A DNA stretch of 64,000 nt from Candidatus Gugararchaeum adminiculabundum (lineage in GTDB: Archaea > Micrarchaeota > Micrarchaeia > Burarchaeales > Gugararchaeaceae), in NCBI GenBank assembly GCA_902384795.1, contig CABMDC010000017.1, forward strand, positions 1-64,000. Reading direction: 5' to 3'. Below, piece after piece: positions 54,508 through 63,922 of this stretch (positions are counted from its first letter, which is position 1; each line of letters opens with the position of its first letter). The position numbers were made by a program, and so were the translations under genes. The notes below the pieces were generated by a model. That model was not told the DNA's origin. It searched no databases and worked only from the letters and a program-made list of their open reading frames with translations.

Positions 54508-56766
54508 TCAGACCAAATCGCAGCTTCCGCCTGCGCACGCGAGCTCCTTCGCGCCCTGGGTTTCGTCGTTCTTTTCGTAAAGGAGTATGTGCGAGAAATC
54601 AATGCTCGGGAATTCCTTAACCAAACGTTCGTATTCCTCTTTGGTCACCTCTTCGTAAGGTGCGAGCGTGTAGGAGTGGGTTTCTTTTGGCAAAAATGAC
54701 AATCCTCCGAGCATGTTCCAGTTCTTGTAGAGCCAGTGCGCGACTTCCAGCCATTCCTCTTCTCCGATGGAAATTGTCACGGATGGATTGTGCTCAGTGT
54801 AATTCTCTTTCACCATTTTCCAGTATTCGAGCTGCTCAATCGCTCCAACGCTGTTTCGGAAAATTGCGTCCTTGGGAGCCTTGACCGGGAATTCCAGAAC
54901 GAAAGTTGTGGCATTGTAAATGGTCTGGCTGACCTCCGGAACATAGGGAACTTTCTGGTCCCTCATCATCCGGAATAAACTGTCAGTGGTGGAAATCCTC
55001 ACCCTCCTGATGTAATAGGGCGAATAGCGCTGGTGCATTCCTGAAGCAGCATCAACCAGCTGCGAAACGGTTCCCGAGGGCTTTACGCAGGTGACTGCCG
55101 TTGCCCTATTTATTCCGAATCTCTTTGCGTATGCCTCGTTTGCCTCAACCGCATGGTCGCGCAGTTTCCTCATGGTCTCTGCATTGCGCGCAGCAGGGCA
55201 GTCCCATTGGCCGGTGATAGAAACCCCGAGCAATGATTCCTCTTCGCAGTTCTTTCTCCATTCCTGTGAAAGGTAAGGGAAGTTGGTAAGCGTTGCCTGG
55301 AATGTGCCGAGAATTGTGGCGATTTTTATTTTCTTGAGAAGGGATTCTTCTGTGTCATCCGGCCTTGCGACCACTTCTGAAAGGTTGCAGAATTGCTTTG
55401 AGCGGAGGATGATTTCACCGCAAGGGTTGATGCCCACATTGGAAATGTGATCCTTGAGGGTTTTCCACCTGCGCTCCGGAACCTGGTATTGCAGGCCGGC
55501 TCGGTTGAAAATTCCGCGCTCTCCTGTTCCGGATTTTGCGAGTGCTAAAAATTCATCCAGGAATTGGGCTGCGCTGGGCTTTTCATTGTAGGTTGCCGAG
55601 TTGTTGGCCATGCTTCGCTGGGGTTCTGATAAATAGAATTGCCCTGTCTTGGCATAGCGCATGGCATGGTCGTCCAAATCCGAGAGCGAGATGAGCGCTG
55701 TCCTGCGCACGCCTCCCATCACCACTACTTCGCCGATTTTGCAAATAATGTCATGAACGTCGATTGTTGCAAGCCGTCTGCCCTGCTTGGCAAGGACTTT
55801 GGAGCGCGTGAATTCCAAAACAGCGCGCAATGGGCCAGGGCCCGAGCTTCTGCCGCCCATGGTTTTTAGTCTTGCTCCGCGTGCGCGGAGATTGGAGAAA
55901 TCGAAATCAACATCTTCCCCGTTGTACCAGGTCTTCAGCCCATGCACCAGGGCATTGGACCAGCCTTCCTTGCTGTCCACAACCAGGTGGGTTGGCTGGT
56001 GCCTGCCAGTCTGCCTCTTGATTTGCGGAAGCTGCTGAACGCTTTCCTCCTCGACCGAGAATCCGACCCCAGTGCCGCACATGCACAGGTACATGATTTC
56101 CCCGAAATCCTGGAGGATTGAGGGGGCGATATAGGAGCAGTTGTAGGCTGCCACATTGGATGCTTCGGCCGCCTTGCCTGCGCACCAGAGAAGCCTCATG
56201 GAAGGCATTACTTCCTGCCTGAGAATCGCGTGCTTGATGTCATTGTATTCTGCTTCGGTGAGCTTGTTGCCGAGCCTGAATTTCATGTATTCCAAATAGC
56301 GGCCTACGGTCTCGACCCAGGTCTCGCGCCTGTTTTCCTCGTCAATCCATCTTGAATAGGAGCGGTAATAGACGAATTCGCAGAGCGGGGAGCGGAAGTA
56401 TTGCTTGCTTTCATCGGCGAGCTTTTTCACGTGCTCTGGGATGGCTTTTTCCATTGCCCTGATGCGGGCGCGCTCCTGCCTGTATAGTATATAGGCCTTG
56501 GCGGTTGCCGCATGGCCGTCCTCAATCAGAACTTTTTCAACCACATCCTGAATTTGCTCGACCGTGGGAATTGTGTGGCCGTCGTACTTCTTGTCCAGCG
56601 CAATGGTCACCTGCTTGGCGAGCTTTGCCGCAAGGTCCCGGTTCCTGCCTCCTATGGACTTCGCTGATTTGAAAATGGCGTTTATGACCTTCTCCTCATC
56701 GTAGGGGAGAATTCTGCCATCGCGCTTGCGGATCTGCTTGACCTGAGTTGAGTTGGAATCAGCCAT
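54508..56766 (-). CDS. nrdJ: Ribonucleoside-triphosphate reductase, adenosylcobalamin-dependent (class II) with ATP-cone
   Basis: ATP-cone KRDGRILPYDEEKVINAIFKSAKS; NPCGEIILRSKQFCNLSEVV; CVKPSGTVSQL; C-terminal CAGGSCDLV. Confidence 0.88.
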   Translation of the reverse strand: MADSNSTQVKQIRKRDGRILPYDEEKVINAIFKSAKSIGGRNRDLAAKLAKQVTIALDKKYDGHTIPTVEQIQDVVEKVLIEDGHAATAKAYILYRQERARIRAMEKAIPEHVKKLADESKQYFRSPLCEFVYYRSYSRWIDEENRRETWVETVGRYLEYMKFRLGNKLTEAEYNDIKHAILRQEVMPSMRLLWCAGKAAEASNVAAYNCSYIAPSILQDFGEIMYLCMCGTGVGFSVEEESVQQLPQIKRQTGRHQPTHLVVDSKEGWSNALVHGLKTWYNGEDVDFDFSNLRARGARLKTMGGRSSGPGPLRAVLEFTRSKVLAKQGRRLATIDVHDIICKIGEVVVMGGVRRTALISLSDLDDHAMRYAKTGQFYLSEPQRSMANNSATYNEKPSAAQFLDEFLALAKSGTGERGIFNRAGLQYQVPERRWKTLKDHISNVGINPCGEIILRSKQFCNLSEVVARPDDTEESLLKKIKIATILGTFQATLTNFPYLSQEWRKNCEEESLLGVSITGQWDCPAARNAETMRKLRDHAVEANEAYAKRFGINRATAVTCVKPSGTVSQLVDAASGMHQRYSPYYIRRVRISTTDSLFRMMRDQKVPYVPEVSQTIYNATTFVLEFPVKAPKDAIFRNSVGAIEQLEYWKMVKENYTEHNPSVTISIGEEEWLEVAHWLYKNWNMLGGLSFLPKETHSYTLAPYEEVTKEEYERLVKEFPSIDFSHILLYEKNDETQGAKELACAGGSCDLV

Positions 56767-57057
56767 GTTAACCACCATTGCAGCCTCGCTCTCCACCATC
56801 CCACACACCTGTAATTAACGGAAAATTTTCGCCCGAAGAACCGTCTGGCATCAAGGACAATACGGTGTTCGAAAGCAGGCTAAAATATTGCTGCGCTTGT
56901 TTTTAAGGGTTGTGAATTTTATTGTAAAAAGAGGGGAAAAGGGGGCCCGAGAGAGGGCGTTTTTGGTTAATACATAAATACACTAAATACCACAAGGTAT
57001 ATAAACCTCTAAAATCATATAATACGTTAGAATATACGCTTAAAATGGGTCATAAAT

Positions 57058-58281
57058 ATGGCACCTGACAAAATGTTTAAACCGGCTGATGCGATGGCTA
57101 AATGGAGGAAGGAGATTGAAAAGGGGAAAGAACCAGAGCCGCAGCCGGAAACATGGAGAGATTATGTGAGGAGAACCCTGCGTGAAATGGAAGCGCTGAA
57201 AAGAATGCAGGAAGGGAAAGCGCCGGCTGAAGTTGTTAGGATTGATGAATCCCCGGATGAAAAATTGAAGAGGATTAGGGGGGGAGCTAAGTGGGTGGAA
57301 AAAACCGAGCCAGCTGTTCTGATTAATAGGGAAAAACTGGATAGAGTCAGAAAAATGCTCCTGGATAGCGGCAAGATGAAAGAGAAGCTGCATATTCCCA
57401 GAAGGCCGAAAGGAATGGAAGAAACGTTTGAGGAAAAAAACAGGGCAAAAGTAAAGGAAATGCAGCCTGGGGAATGGTTCTTTGGTGGAATTGGGTTTAG
57501 TTTGATGTGCTTCGGCTACAAGGGAAACGCCAAAGCTCCCGAGTATGAGAAGCCGCTGCCCAGTAAAAAAAGCCCTGAAACTCCTGAAAAAAAGGATTGG
57601 CTTGAAACCGCGCTGAAACTGGTGGTTACGGCGGGCGCGATTGCTGCGCTTTTGCTGTTTTTTAACAAGGGAAAGGAACTGATTATTAGGGGTGCCTGGA
57701 AGGATGTAACGTCAAGGCCGGTTGCGCACGAAACTTTTGAAAAGGGCTTTGCAAGAATTTGCGCTGAAAAAAACGGGGCCTGGATTTTCGCCAATGAATT
57801 TTTTTCCAGGGACATTCTGAATATTTCCACTTATCTCAAGTACATGGAAATTAAATCCGCAAAAATTGTTTACAGGACCGGCACTGGGAAAGAAAGCGAA
57901 ACAGAGCCCACTGGCACTAATTACACGATTTGGTTCAAGGCAGTGATGAAAGACGGAAGCAGGATTAGCAAGCAGATAACTGGAGAAATTAGAAATGGAT
58001 TGAATGGGCCTGACAGGAGAGCCATTGAAACACTCTTGAAATTTATAAACACTGGAATTGGCGGGCAGAGGAGCAAGCAGAAGAAAGAACCTGAGAAGAA
58101 CGATCAGAAGGGAGGGAGGCCTCCGCCCTGGCGCAATTATTACAACTACAGTGGAACAGAGCAAGCAAGAATTCCCGATGGCTTGCAGAACTGGAGAACC
58201 GTGATGAAGAAGGCAGAAGTGCCGGGAAAAGGTATACCTCCAGGAACAGGAAACCGCACTAGGACAAGAGGCACGTGCTAG
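57058..58281 (+). CDS. Hypothetical protein with one central TM helix
   Basis: LVVTAGAIAALLLFFNKG; TATA-like aggtatataaacc upstream. Confidence 0.65.
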   Translation: MAPDKMFKPADAMAKWRKEIEKGKEPEPQPETWRDYVRRTLREMEALKRMQEGKAPAEVVRIDESPDEKLKRIRGGAKWVEKTEPAVLINREKLDRVRKMLLDSGKMKEKLHIPRRPKGMEETFEEKNRAKVKEMQPGEWFFGGIGFSLMCFGYKGNAKAPEYEKPLPSKKSPETPEKKDWLETALKLVVTAGAIAALLLFFNKGKELIIRGAWKDVTSRPVAHETFEKGFARICAEKNGAWIFANEFFSRDILNISTYLKYMEIKSAKIVYRTGTGKESETEPTGTNYTIWFKAVMKDGSRISKQITGEIRNGLNGPDRRAIETLLKFINTGIGGQRSKQKKEPEKNDQKGGRPPPWRNYYNYSGTEQARIPDGLQNWRTVMKKAEVPGKGIPPGTGNRTRTRGTC

Positions 58282-58308
58282 GCAGTCCTATAGATTTTCT
58301 AATTTTAT

Positions 58309-59340
58309 TTAGTTTATTCCAGGCCGAGTGGTCACTGTAAATGTGTAGGGGTCAGTGGAATAGGCGGCATAGCCCGGGTCTCCTTTTTCTCCGGAGGTTA
58401 TGTAGAAAATTGCCCAGCCGGGGGTGACCGGAGCTGAGAACTTCAATGGCGCGCCGAAGCCAGAAGTTGCGGAAACGTGCTCAATTCCGCTTGGCGAGAT
58501 GATGCCGATTTTTACGCTTGTCCCTTCCGGGACAGTGGAAACATCAACTATCAGGTTTCCTCCTGTTGAAACCTTTACCTTGTAGTAATCGACATCCTTC
58601 CTTTCCTTCAGGTCTGGCAGCGAGCTGAAGCGCGGAGGAAAGAGATACGCTTTCTGGGGCTCTCCAAGCGAAACAGCCTTTGCATAGGAGGCGTCATTGT
58701 TCGGCTCGAACTCGTCCGGGGTCGGAACGTATTCGAGCAGGATTTGGAATGCCTGGCCTTCAGGCCCGCGGATGGCAATCGGGACATTTCCGTCAAGCAC
58801 TGAAACAGTGGCTTCCAGGAGCTGGCCGGCGGTGCCGTGGGTGGAGATTGAACTCCCCTGGCTTGCGGTCAGGCTGAAATTGCGTGCATTGGATGTGGAG
58901 AACGCAATGCGCAAGAATCCGGAGGACGGGGATTTGAATGAAAGGTATTGATCTGAACCTGTTGCTATTCCGGAAATAAGGGTGCATTCGCTTGTTGGAA
59001 GGGTGGAATCTTCAGAGGAAGCGAATGTGAATGTGGATTGGGTGAGCACTGAAGTGCAATACTCCGGCTCGATTTTTGGGGCCGGAAGAACTTCCACTGG
59101 AGTTTCGATTGGAAGGTTTGACAGGTCTAGGGTATCATTGCCGGCGGGTGTTGGTTGATTCGTGTTGTCAGCAGGTGTGCTTGGAGGCCGGGTGTTGGTT
59201 GCGGGCGCAGGGGTGTTGTTGATTGAATTGTTTTCCGTTGCAGGAGGCTGGCCTCCGCCCAGGATGTTTGTGCAGCCGAATGAAACGATTAATGCCAGGG
59301 TTAGGAAATAGACAAGAATTGGTTTGCGCAAATGAACCAC
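58309..59340 (-). CDS. Lipoprotein-like secreted protein with PPC (pre-peptidase C-terminal)-like domain
   Basis: VYFLTLALIVSFGC lipobox-like, Pro/Thr/Asn linker, DEFEPNNDASYAKAVSLG...DVDYYKVKVSTGGNLIVDVS. Confidence 0.72.
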   Translation of the reverse strand: MVHLRKPILVYFLTLALIVSFGCTNILGGGQPPATENNSINNTPAPATNTRPPSTPADNTNQPTPAGNDTLDLSNLPIETPVEVLPAPKIEPEYCTSVLTQSTFTFASSEDSTLPTSECTLISGIATGSDQYLSFKSPSSGFLRIAFSTSNARNFSLTASQGSSISTHGTAGQLLEATVSVLDGNVPIAIRGPEGQAFQILLEYVPTPDEFEPNNDASYAKAVSLGEPQKAYLFPPRFSSLPDLKERKDVDYYKVKVSTGGNLIVDVSTVPEGTSVKIGIISPSGIEHVSATSGFGAPLKFSAPVTPGWAIFYITSGEKGDPGYAAYSTDPYTFTVTTRPGIN

Positions 59341-59376
59341 CGGACGGATTAAGGCTGCCGGGGTTTAAAAGTTTAT

Positions 59377-60120
59377 TTAGTCTGCGTCAATTCTTGGTGC
59401 GAGGTAATAGGTCAGATCCGCGTCCTCAATCTTGTAGTTGATTTTTATCGGGACGTTGGTGCGCAGGCTCAGCTTGATTTCATTCTTGTCAGCGCAAGCC
59501 TTCACAATGTCGTCCAGGTATTGGAGCGGGAAAGTCGCCTTCACGGGCTTCTTGGTTGTGATGCCAGCGACCGCGCCGCCCTTGGCCATTTCCGAGTGTA
59601 AATCCGCATTGTCTCCTGCGACTCCGACCGAGAACGCGTGCTCGGTTGCCTCCAGAGTCAGGTGCGAGGAAACCAGCGCCGCATCGCGCAGCATTTCCTT
59701 GAAAGAGCCTGCGAGAATTTTCACTTCCGCATCGTGCTCGATTTTCGGCTCTTTCTGCACTCCGCCCTGCAGATCAATAAGCGGGATTTTGAACGAGCGC
59801 TTGGAACCTTCTCCGGAAAAATGAAGCACGAACTTGTTTTCTTCCTGGGACATTTCCAGCTTTTCCTTGCCCCTTGTCCTGCTGAGGATTTTCGCGAGGT
59901 TTTCGAAATTCAATCCGACACGAACAGTGCTTTCAACTTTGTAGTCTGAGAAGGCGGATTTCGGGATGTTGAAAACCACCATGGCGATCTGGCTCGGGTC
60001 CATGGCGCGCAGGGAAATGCCTTCCTTGGAAATTTCCAGTGAGCCCTCGTCAATCAGGTTGACTATGGCGTCTATGCAATCCTTCCAATAGTGTGCATCA
60101 GATACGGTAATGTTGAACAT
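59377..60120 (-). CDS. pcn: DNA polymerase sliding clamp PCNA
   Basis: ISKEGISLRAMDPSQIAMVVFNIPKSAF; TYYLAPRID; ATG at 60120. Confidence 0.95.
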   Translation of the reverse strand: MFNITVSDAHYWKDCIDAIVNLIDEGSLEISKEGISLRAMDPSQIAMVVFNIPKSAFSDYKVESTVRVGLNFENLAKILSRTRGKEKLEMSQEENKFVLHFSGEGSKRSFKIPLIDLQGGVQKEPKIEHDAEVKILAGSFKEMLRDAALVSSHLTLEATEHAFSVGVAGDNADLHSEMAKGGAVAGITTKKPVKATFPLQYLDDIVKACADKNEIKLSLRTNVPIKINYKIEDADLTYYLAPRIDAD

Positions 60121-60209
60121 GTGTCCACCTCTCCACGAACTTATCACTTTTCGCCAGGATAGTTATTAATTGTTTTTACAGAAGCGGCGACACCCGCAAA
60201 ACAGGTAAC

Positions 60210-60365
60210 GGCAGCTGCGCCAATAGGGGCGACGCGCCCAGCGCAGCCGCCAAACGACGCGGCGGCTCCCGAGAGCCGGTCGCCTCGTGGCGACTTGGCG
60301 CCGAAAGCGCCAACCGCGGGCGCGGCGCTGGTAATGGCGGCGTCGCCCTTCGAGGCGCAGCTGCC
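60210..60365. other. GC-rich nested multibranch inverted-repeat structure (ncRNA or DNA element candidate)
   Basis: 12-bp closing stem GGCAGCTGCGCC/GGCGCAGCTGCC, two nested 7-bp long-range stems and at least three hairpins. Confidence 0.72.
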
Positions 60366-60527
60366 TGCGTGAATGTTGAAGCTCGCACAGCTGTAAGAAA
60401 AAGTTTGATGGTTGGAACCGCGTGGGGTTGCTGCGAAAATTGTGGCGCGGCGCACAGCTGCGTTGAGAACAGATGGCTTTCGGAAGTGTTATAAAATTCG
60501 ATTGCGAGAGATTAACTCGGTGGTTCT

Positions 60528-61166
60528 ATTAAGAAACTCATATTGCTTTCCATCGTTGTGTTTGTTCTATTTCTTGCAGGATGCAGTTCACAGTCAAAAT
60601 CCACAGATGGGACCAATGAAAGCGGAGGATACGCGAGTCAAACTTGCAACGAATTGAACAGAAGCCCTGGGTGCATGGTAAAAATGGCAATCGCCAACAA
60701 TGACCCGAATGCTTGCAGCGCTAGTAATGACATTGAAAACTCAAGCCAGTGCTACTACCAAGTTGCATTCGCCCTTAAAAATTCGTCTTTATGCGGGCGA
60801 GTGATAGGCAATAGCACAATAGCTAGGTGCTACTATAGTTTGGCGATAGAACTCAATGATTCAGGGGTGTGCAACTCGGCACAAGACAGTGCAATAGCTA
60901 ATGGGTGCTATTACTTGGTAGCTGAAGATCTCGGGAATCCGGAGATATGCAAATCGATAAAAAATAACAGCCAGCAGACGGATTATTGCTATTACCACAT
61001 AGCCTCTGAACTCAAAGATCCTGCCACATGCGGCTTAATACGAAGTAATGGGGATGCAGATATTTGCTATCTTGAGTTGGTTAAGTCTCCTAAGGACTTG
61101 GCTATTTGTGATTTAATAAAATTCAACAAGACAGCAGAATATTGCCGTGGCCAATTCGATAAATAG
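60528..61166 (+). CDS. Lipoprotein-like protein of tandem 26-aa two-Cys repeats
   Basis: Frame opens IKKLILLSIVVFVLFLAGCSS (ATT at 60528 or TTG at 60543); repeats CYYxxAxxL....C...... Confidence 0.78.
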   Translation: MKKLILLSIVVFVLFLAGCSSQSKSTDGTNESGGYASQTCNELNRSPGCMVKMAIANNDPNACSASNDIENSSQCYYQVAFALKNSSLCGRVIGNSTIARCYYSLAIELNDSGVCNSAQDSAIANGCYYLVAEDLGNPEICKSIKNNSQQTDYCYYHIASELKDPATCGLIRSNGDADICYLELVKSPKDLAICDLIKFNKTAEYCRGQFDK

Positions 61167-61185
61167 TTGATTTTGTTTTAGTTTT

Positions 61186-62169
61186 TTAGTTGGTTGTGAA
61201 AGTGCTGTCGCAGCCTTCCCCGCCAGAGAATCTTCCGAACAGAAACATTTTGAAATAGCCCAGGTACGGATGGCGCGCAATCATTTTTCCCTTGTAAGCC
61301 ATGCTCGGAGCCAAATTGTTGCCCAGTTCATAGGATGAGGAAAACGCCTGCAAATCAAAAATCGGGTTGTTGTCTCCTTTTGTCAAATAATAGGTGCTGC
61401 CGTTCTCTGTTTTCAATTTCACAATCACGCGGTGGATTATGTCGCCCTGCGCCCCGAATAATTGGTCGCGCGGAGCGTTGTAAACAATCACGCTGGTGGA
61501 AAAATTGGTCTTGAATTCCATCGCGTTTATGGAAACCGTGCGCGTGCATGGGATGAGATAGCGAGTGTTGTTGAAATTAATCCTTTCGCACGCCTCGAAC
61601 TTGAAATCCAGCGGCCCGCGGTGCTCAATGATTTGTTCTGGGTGGGTTGTGAACAGGATGCAGATGGGCTTGTTGTAATTGGCAATGTTCGTGCAGTAGG
61701 GGTAAATGCCATTGGGGACACCCAGCGTGCCGATTCCTGGCGCAGAAACAGTAACCGCTAAGCGGTCGTTTATTTTTGCAATGGCTGAATCGGAAATTTG
61801 CGCAACCGGGGCGCTGGGCTCCCCGCCCTGCAGAAGAATCATGTCCCCGACCTGCAGTTCAGGAAGCATGGAACAGGAAACCACTGCGTTCAATGGGGAT
61901 GGAACGCTGAGGATGAACGATGCGCCGAACCAGATCACCACTGCGATCAGGAGCGCGATGGCCGTTTCCTTTAGTTCGTTCTTCACTCCGCCGCGCTGAA
62001 GGCCGACATAGATTTCAGCGATTAAACCGAGAAGAAGGAAAATTGCGGTTAGAATTCCGAACAGGCTGCTCTTTAGGAAAAGAGCCAGAAGAAAAGAAAT
62101 TGCGAGCGCGATGTAAAGTGCCTTGGAATCGACTAGCCAGGAAAAAACAGAGTAAAGCTCTTTTTTCAT
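61186..62169 (-). CDS. Signal peptidase I (S26 family), multi-TM
   Basis: SCSMLPELQVGDMILLQGG; DIIHRVIVKL...YYLTKGDNNPIFD. Confidence 0.85.
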   Translation of the reverse strand: MKKELYSVFSWLVDSKALYIALAISFLLALFLKSSLFGILTAIFLLLGLIAEIYVGLQRGGVKNELKETAIALLIAVVIWFGASFILSVPSPLNAVVSCSMLPELQVGDMILLQGGEPSAPVAQISDSAIAKINDRLAVTVSAPGIGTLGVPNGIYPYCTNIANYNKPICILFTTHPEQIIEHRGPLDFKFEACERINFNNTRYLIPCTRTVSINAMEFKTNFSTSVIVYNAPRDQLFGAQGDIIHRVIVKLKTENGSTYYLTKGDNNPIFDLQAFSSSYELGNNLAPSMAYKGKMIARHPYLGYFKMFLFGRFSGGEGCDSTFTTN

Positions 62170-62211
62170 TGATGGTTTTTCTTCCAGCTTTCACACCCGC
62201 GAGCAGCTGAT

Positions 62212-62484
62212 TTATTTCTTGGAAATGGCCGATTCAAATTTCTTCAGCCTGTCCTTGAGTTCCTTTACCGCTGCCTTGAGCGCCTTTTTCGGGTCGCCCT
62301 TCTTTGTGCGGATGATTATCTTGGGCTGGCCGACCAGCGGGTGGTCAAGCACATAGGCCGCGAACGTGACATCCTTGTCTTCCATGAGTATGTCGCGCAG
62401 CATGTTCGGGAAAGTGTGCTCCTCCCCGGTTAGTTGAACCTCCAAATAGTTGTCCTCGTCCTTCAGGTATTTGACTTCCATCAT
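62212..62484 (-). CDS. rpoL: DNA-directed RNA polymerase subunit L
   Basis: MMEVKYLKDEDNYLEVQLTGEEHTFPNMLRDILMEDKDVTFAAYVLDHPL. Confidence 0.95.
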   Translation of the reverse strand: MMEVKYLKDEDNYLEVQLTGEEHTFPNMLRDILMEDKDVTFAAYVLDHPLVGQPKIIIRTKKGDPKKALKAAVKELKDRLKKFESAISKK

Positions 62485-62538
62485 ATCACTCTCCAAAATC
62501 ATAATCGATTAAATTTATTCTTGCGCTCCTCGCTCCAC

Positions 62539-63000
62539 TTATGAACCACGTTTCTTTAGCACTCCGAAGCCCGGGTCTGCGGTGGACAAATAGGTTTCTT
62601 CCGGGGTTACCTTGGAAACTTTTGCCTTTATCACATCGCCGATGCGGAGCACTTCGCGGATCTGCTTCAGGTATCCTTTCTTTATCTGTGAAACGTGAAG
62701 AACGCAATAGTTCATGTTGCTTACATGGCGCAAATGGCCTTCGTGCATTGGGCCGATGCGGACCAGGGCTATGGGGTCTGAAATGAGCTCGACCATGCCG
62801 ACCACGGTCATTCCAACCGTGAGCAGTTGCGGGGTTGTTTTCTTCGGGGTTACCGAGAGTGTTTTGTCTGCAGCTATATGAAGCATCCCCTGCAATGTGG
62901 CATAGATGACGCCATGCTTGTCAGCGAATGTCCCTGAGCCGACCAGGTATTCCTCCTCGGTCCCCAATAGTTCGCCGGGTAAAACAATTCTTTCTTCCAT
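62539..63000 (-). CDS. csl4: Exosome RNA-binding subunit Csl4 (S1 domain), apparently without the usual C-terminal zinc ribbon
   Basis: VLPGELLGTEEEYLVGSGTFADKHGVIYATLQG; S1-like VGMTVVGMVELISDPIALVRI...; ATG at 63000. Confidence 0.88.
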   Translation of the reverse strand: MEERIVLPGELLGTEEEYLVGSGTFADKHGVIYATLQGMLHIAADKTLSVTPKKTTPQLLTVGMTVVGMVELISDPIALVRIGPMHEGHLRHVSNMNYCVLHVSQIKKGYLKQIREVLRIGDVIKAKVSKVTPEETYLSTADPGFGVLKKRGS

Positions 63001-63070
63001 GAAAATCACAAAATAAGCTTGGTTGTTGGCTATATTTGGGGATATAAGATTTATATGGATATCAGGGGCG

Positions 63071-63922
63071 TCAGACAAGAGTCGATAGCATCGGGTCATG
63101 GATAAAGACCTGCAGAAGGACCCGCTCACCATCGTCTATGAATTGGGACTTGAAGGAATAACTGAGAAACATCGCTTCCCTGTTTATGTGCAGTATGTTG
63201 CTGTATTGGAGCTGAAGCAAATCCGCCAGGAAACGCCTTGTGGCGAAGCGGTGATTCACCTCTAGAGTCATGTCTGAGATTTCTGAGATGTCTGAAGGCA
63301 GTTCCCCGTAAAAGCCGATTTTTAATCCTAGGGAATAGTTCTGGCCAAAATCAGGCCTTGGGCACATGATAGTTGCGGGCAGTTGCAGCATGAACTGGAA
63401 TGGAAGGTTCGAGTGCAGATCAGATTCGAACTGTGCTAATTGCACAAAAACAATGTTTGGGAAAAAGAGCTGCAGCCCGAACCCGGGCGGCGCTCCGGGA
63501 GGGATTGCTATGGAATTTTCTGGGTCGCCCCCTGTTTTTTCGCACGCCTCTTGGAAGCGCCCTGAAATCAGGTTGTAGGCGCGATTTTCAGCCCTTACAA
63601 GCTGGGGCAGGGATACTTTCTCGATCAAAGTGAAAGGAAGCGGAGAACCGGTTATCTCGATCTGGGATTGCGGGATTAGGGAGTTCCCGGTGCGAACTGA
63701 GTTCACGTATTTTGCGTATTTTTCATTCCGTCCTTTTTTGTTTCGCGTTACAATCGCATTGAAAATTTCCTCATGAAGGGGGTGTATGCTTTCAAGGAAA
63801 GAAATTAATTTTTGTCCGTAAGGAGTGGCGATTTTTACAGTTGGGTCGCTAATCCCGTCCTTTCTCACCAGGTCGCTCTTTTGCCATTGCCTTGGCGTGA
63901 GCATGTTCAGGAATTCTGCCAT
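63071..63922 (-). CDS. Hypothetical protein, 283 aa
   Basis: Long ORF, no recognised family. Confidence 0.65.
   Translation of the reverse strand: MAEFLNMLTPRQWQKSDLVRKDGISDPTVKIATPYGQKLISFLESIHPLHEEIFNAIVTRNKKGRNEKYAKYVNSVRTGNSLIPQSQIEITGSPLPFTLIEKVSLPQLVRAENRAYNLISGRFQEACEKTGGDPENSIAIPPGAPPGFGLQLFFPNIVFVQLAQFESDLHSNLPFQFMLQLPATIMCPRPDFGQNYSLGLKIGFYGELPSDISEISDMTLEVNHRFATRRFLADLLQLQYSNILHINREAMFLSYSFKSQFIDDGERVLLQVFIHDPMLSTLV

Noticed and set aside
60144-60455. ORF on the minus strand through the GC-rich structure (103 aa, Ala/Gly-rich)
   Set aside because: Low-complexity translation fully explained by the inverted-repeat structure; no family signal, and it overlaps the pcn promoter region.
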